Shown: positions 4,790-5,067 of the stretch, in pieces | Numbering within the stretch: position 1 is the stretch's first letter | Layout: each line of letters opens with the position of its first letter | Program-made: the position numbers and the translations under genes | Origin: Candidatus Brocadiaceae bacterium | Lineage (GTDB): Bacteria; Planctomycetota; Brocadiia; Brocadiales; Brocadiaceae | Assembly (NCBI GenBank): GCA_024653795.1 | Contig: JANLHY010000060.1 | Location: 1 to 5,067 of the forward strand | DNA: 5,067 bases | Direction: 5' to 3' | The notes under the pieces: model-generated | Seen by the model: only the letters and a program-made list of their open reading frames with translations | What the model was told of the DNA's origin: nothing | The model's database searches: none

Positions 4790-5067
4790 ATGAAAAATAA
4801 TCCCTATAAAACCAACAGCTTAATCACATTTCTTTTTATTATAATTTCAGCTCTTCCTCAATTCAAATCCGTTCAGGCAGAAACCCACAAAATCCCCTGG
4901 CAAATGTTTCGGGGAGATATCCAACATACAGGCCAGAGCGCATACAAAGGGCCGCAAACCAATAATTTAAAATGGTCATTTAAGATCGGCACTCGTATCA
5001 CCTCCTCTCCGTCAATTGGGCCGGATGGCACTATCTATGTTGGTTCTATTGATGGCAGGCTGTATGC
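4790..5067 (+). CDS. N-terminus of an exported PQQ-like beta-propeller protein (cut by window edge)
   Basis: Ninety-two complete codons are visible and the gene runs off the right end. Residues 1-30 form a signal peptide: charged start MKNNPYK, hydrophobic core LITFLFIIIS, and likely cleavage at VQA|E. The mature part opens with WQMFRGDIQHTGQS (37-50), the W-x-M-F-R-G-D-x-x-H-T-G signature that often begins exported PQQ-like/BamB-like propellers. The first blade repeat follows: SPSIGPDGTIYVGSIDGRLY (73-92). The family comprises periplasmic proteins with repeated blades; some bind PQQ and act as dehydrogenases, many only bind proteins, and the visible part cannot tell which. The ATG at 4790 is chosen because it places the signal peptide normally, although only a weak AAAGAG precedes it. 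An in-frame ATG at 4730 with AGGGG six bases upstream would add 20 residues. The gene has its own sigma-70 promoter and diverges from the kinase. Confidence 0.88.
   Translation, partial: MKNNPYKTNSLITFLFIIISALPQFKSVQAETHKIPWQMFRGDIQHTGQSAYKGPQTNNLKWSFKIGTRITSSPSIGPDGTIYVGSIDGRLY

Overview
The window looks like a piece of a Gram-negative, environmental, moderately AT-rich bacterial genome. Evidence is the Sec signal peptides, an NtrC-type two-component pair working with sigma-54, an exported beta-propeller protein, and intergenic regions crowded with palindromic repeats. This style recalls Planctomycetota of the anammox group (Brocadiales) or deltaproteobacterial-type anaerobes. That placement is a low-confidence inference; no marker gene is present.

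Layout, left to right. Positions 1-75 (minus strand) hold the first 25 codons of an exported protein that runs off the left edge. Positions 76-499 are non-coding and hold its control region: a well-spaced -24/-12 sigma-54 promoter (273-288, minus), a leader of about 187 nt with a hairpin and three Shine-Dalgarno-like sequences, and palindromes further upstream at 428-443 and 457-495. Positions 500-1891 (minus) encode a complete NtrC-family response regulator (receiver, AAA+ with GAFTGA loop, Fis-type helix-turn-helix). Positions 1892-2086 are filled almost entirely by a nested inverted-repeat element. Positions 2087-4417 (minus) encode its likely partner, a membrane histidine kinase with a periplasmic sensor, HAMP, PAS, HisKA and HATPase domains. 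Positions 4418-4789 are non-coding: a second, shorter element with the same ends, a candidate kinase promoter, a textbook sigma-70 promoter on the plus strand, and a perfect 30-nt palindrome. Positions 4790-5067 (plus) hold the start of an exported PQQ-like beta-propeller protein that runs off the right edge.

How the parts may work together: the kinase senses an extracytoplasmic signal and phosphorylates the regulator, which activates sigma-54 RNA polymerase. The only sigma-54 promoter I could find lies directly downstream of the regulator and faces the truncated exported protein, so that gene is the obvious candidate target. Kinase and regulator are probably one transcription unit despite the repeat between them. 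The divergent beta-propeller gene has its own consensus housekeeping promoter.

I see no RNA genes, CRISPR array, transposase or phage genes. Nothing proves a wholly new system. The most rewarding items are the predicted sensor-regulator-sigma-54-exported-protein circuit with its unusual leader, and the two related mobile-looking palindromic elements that bracket the kinase gene.
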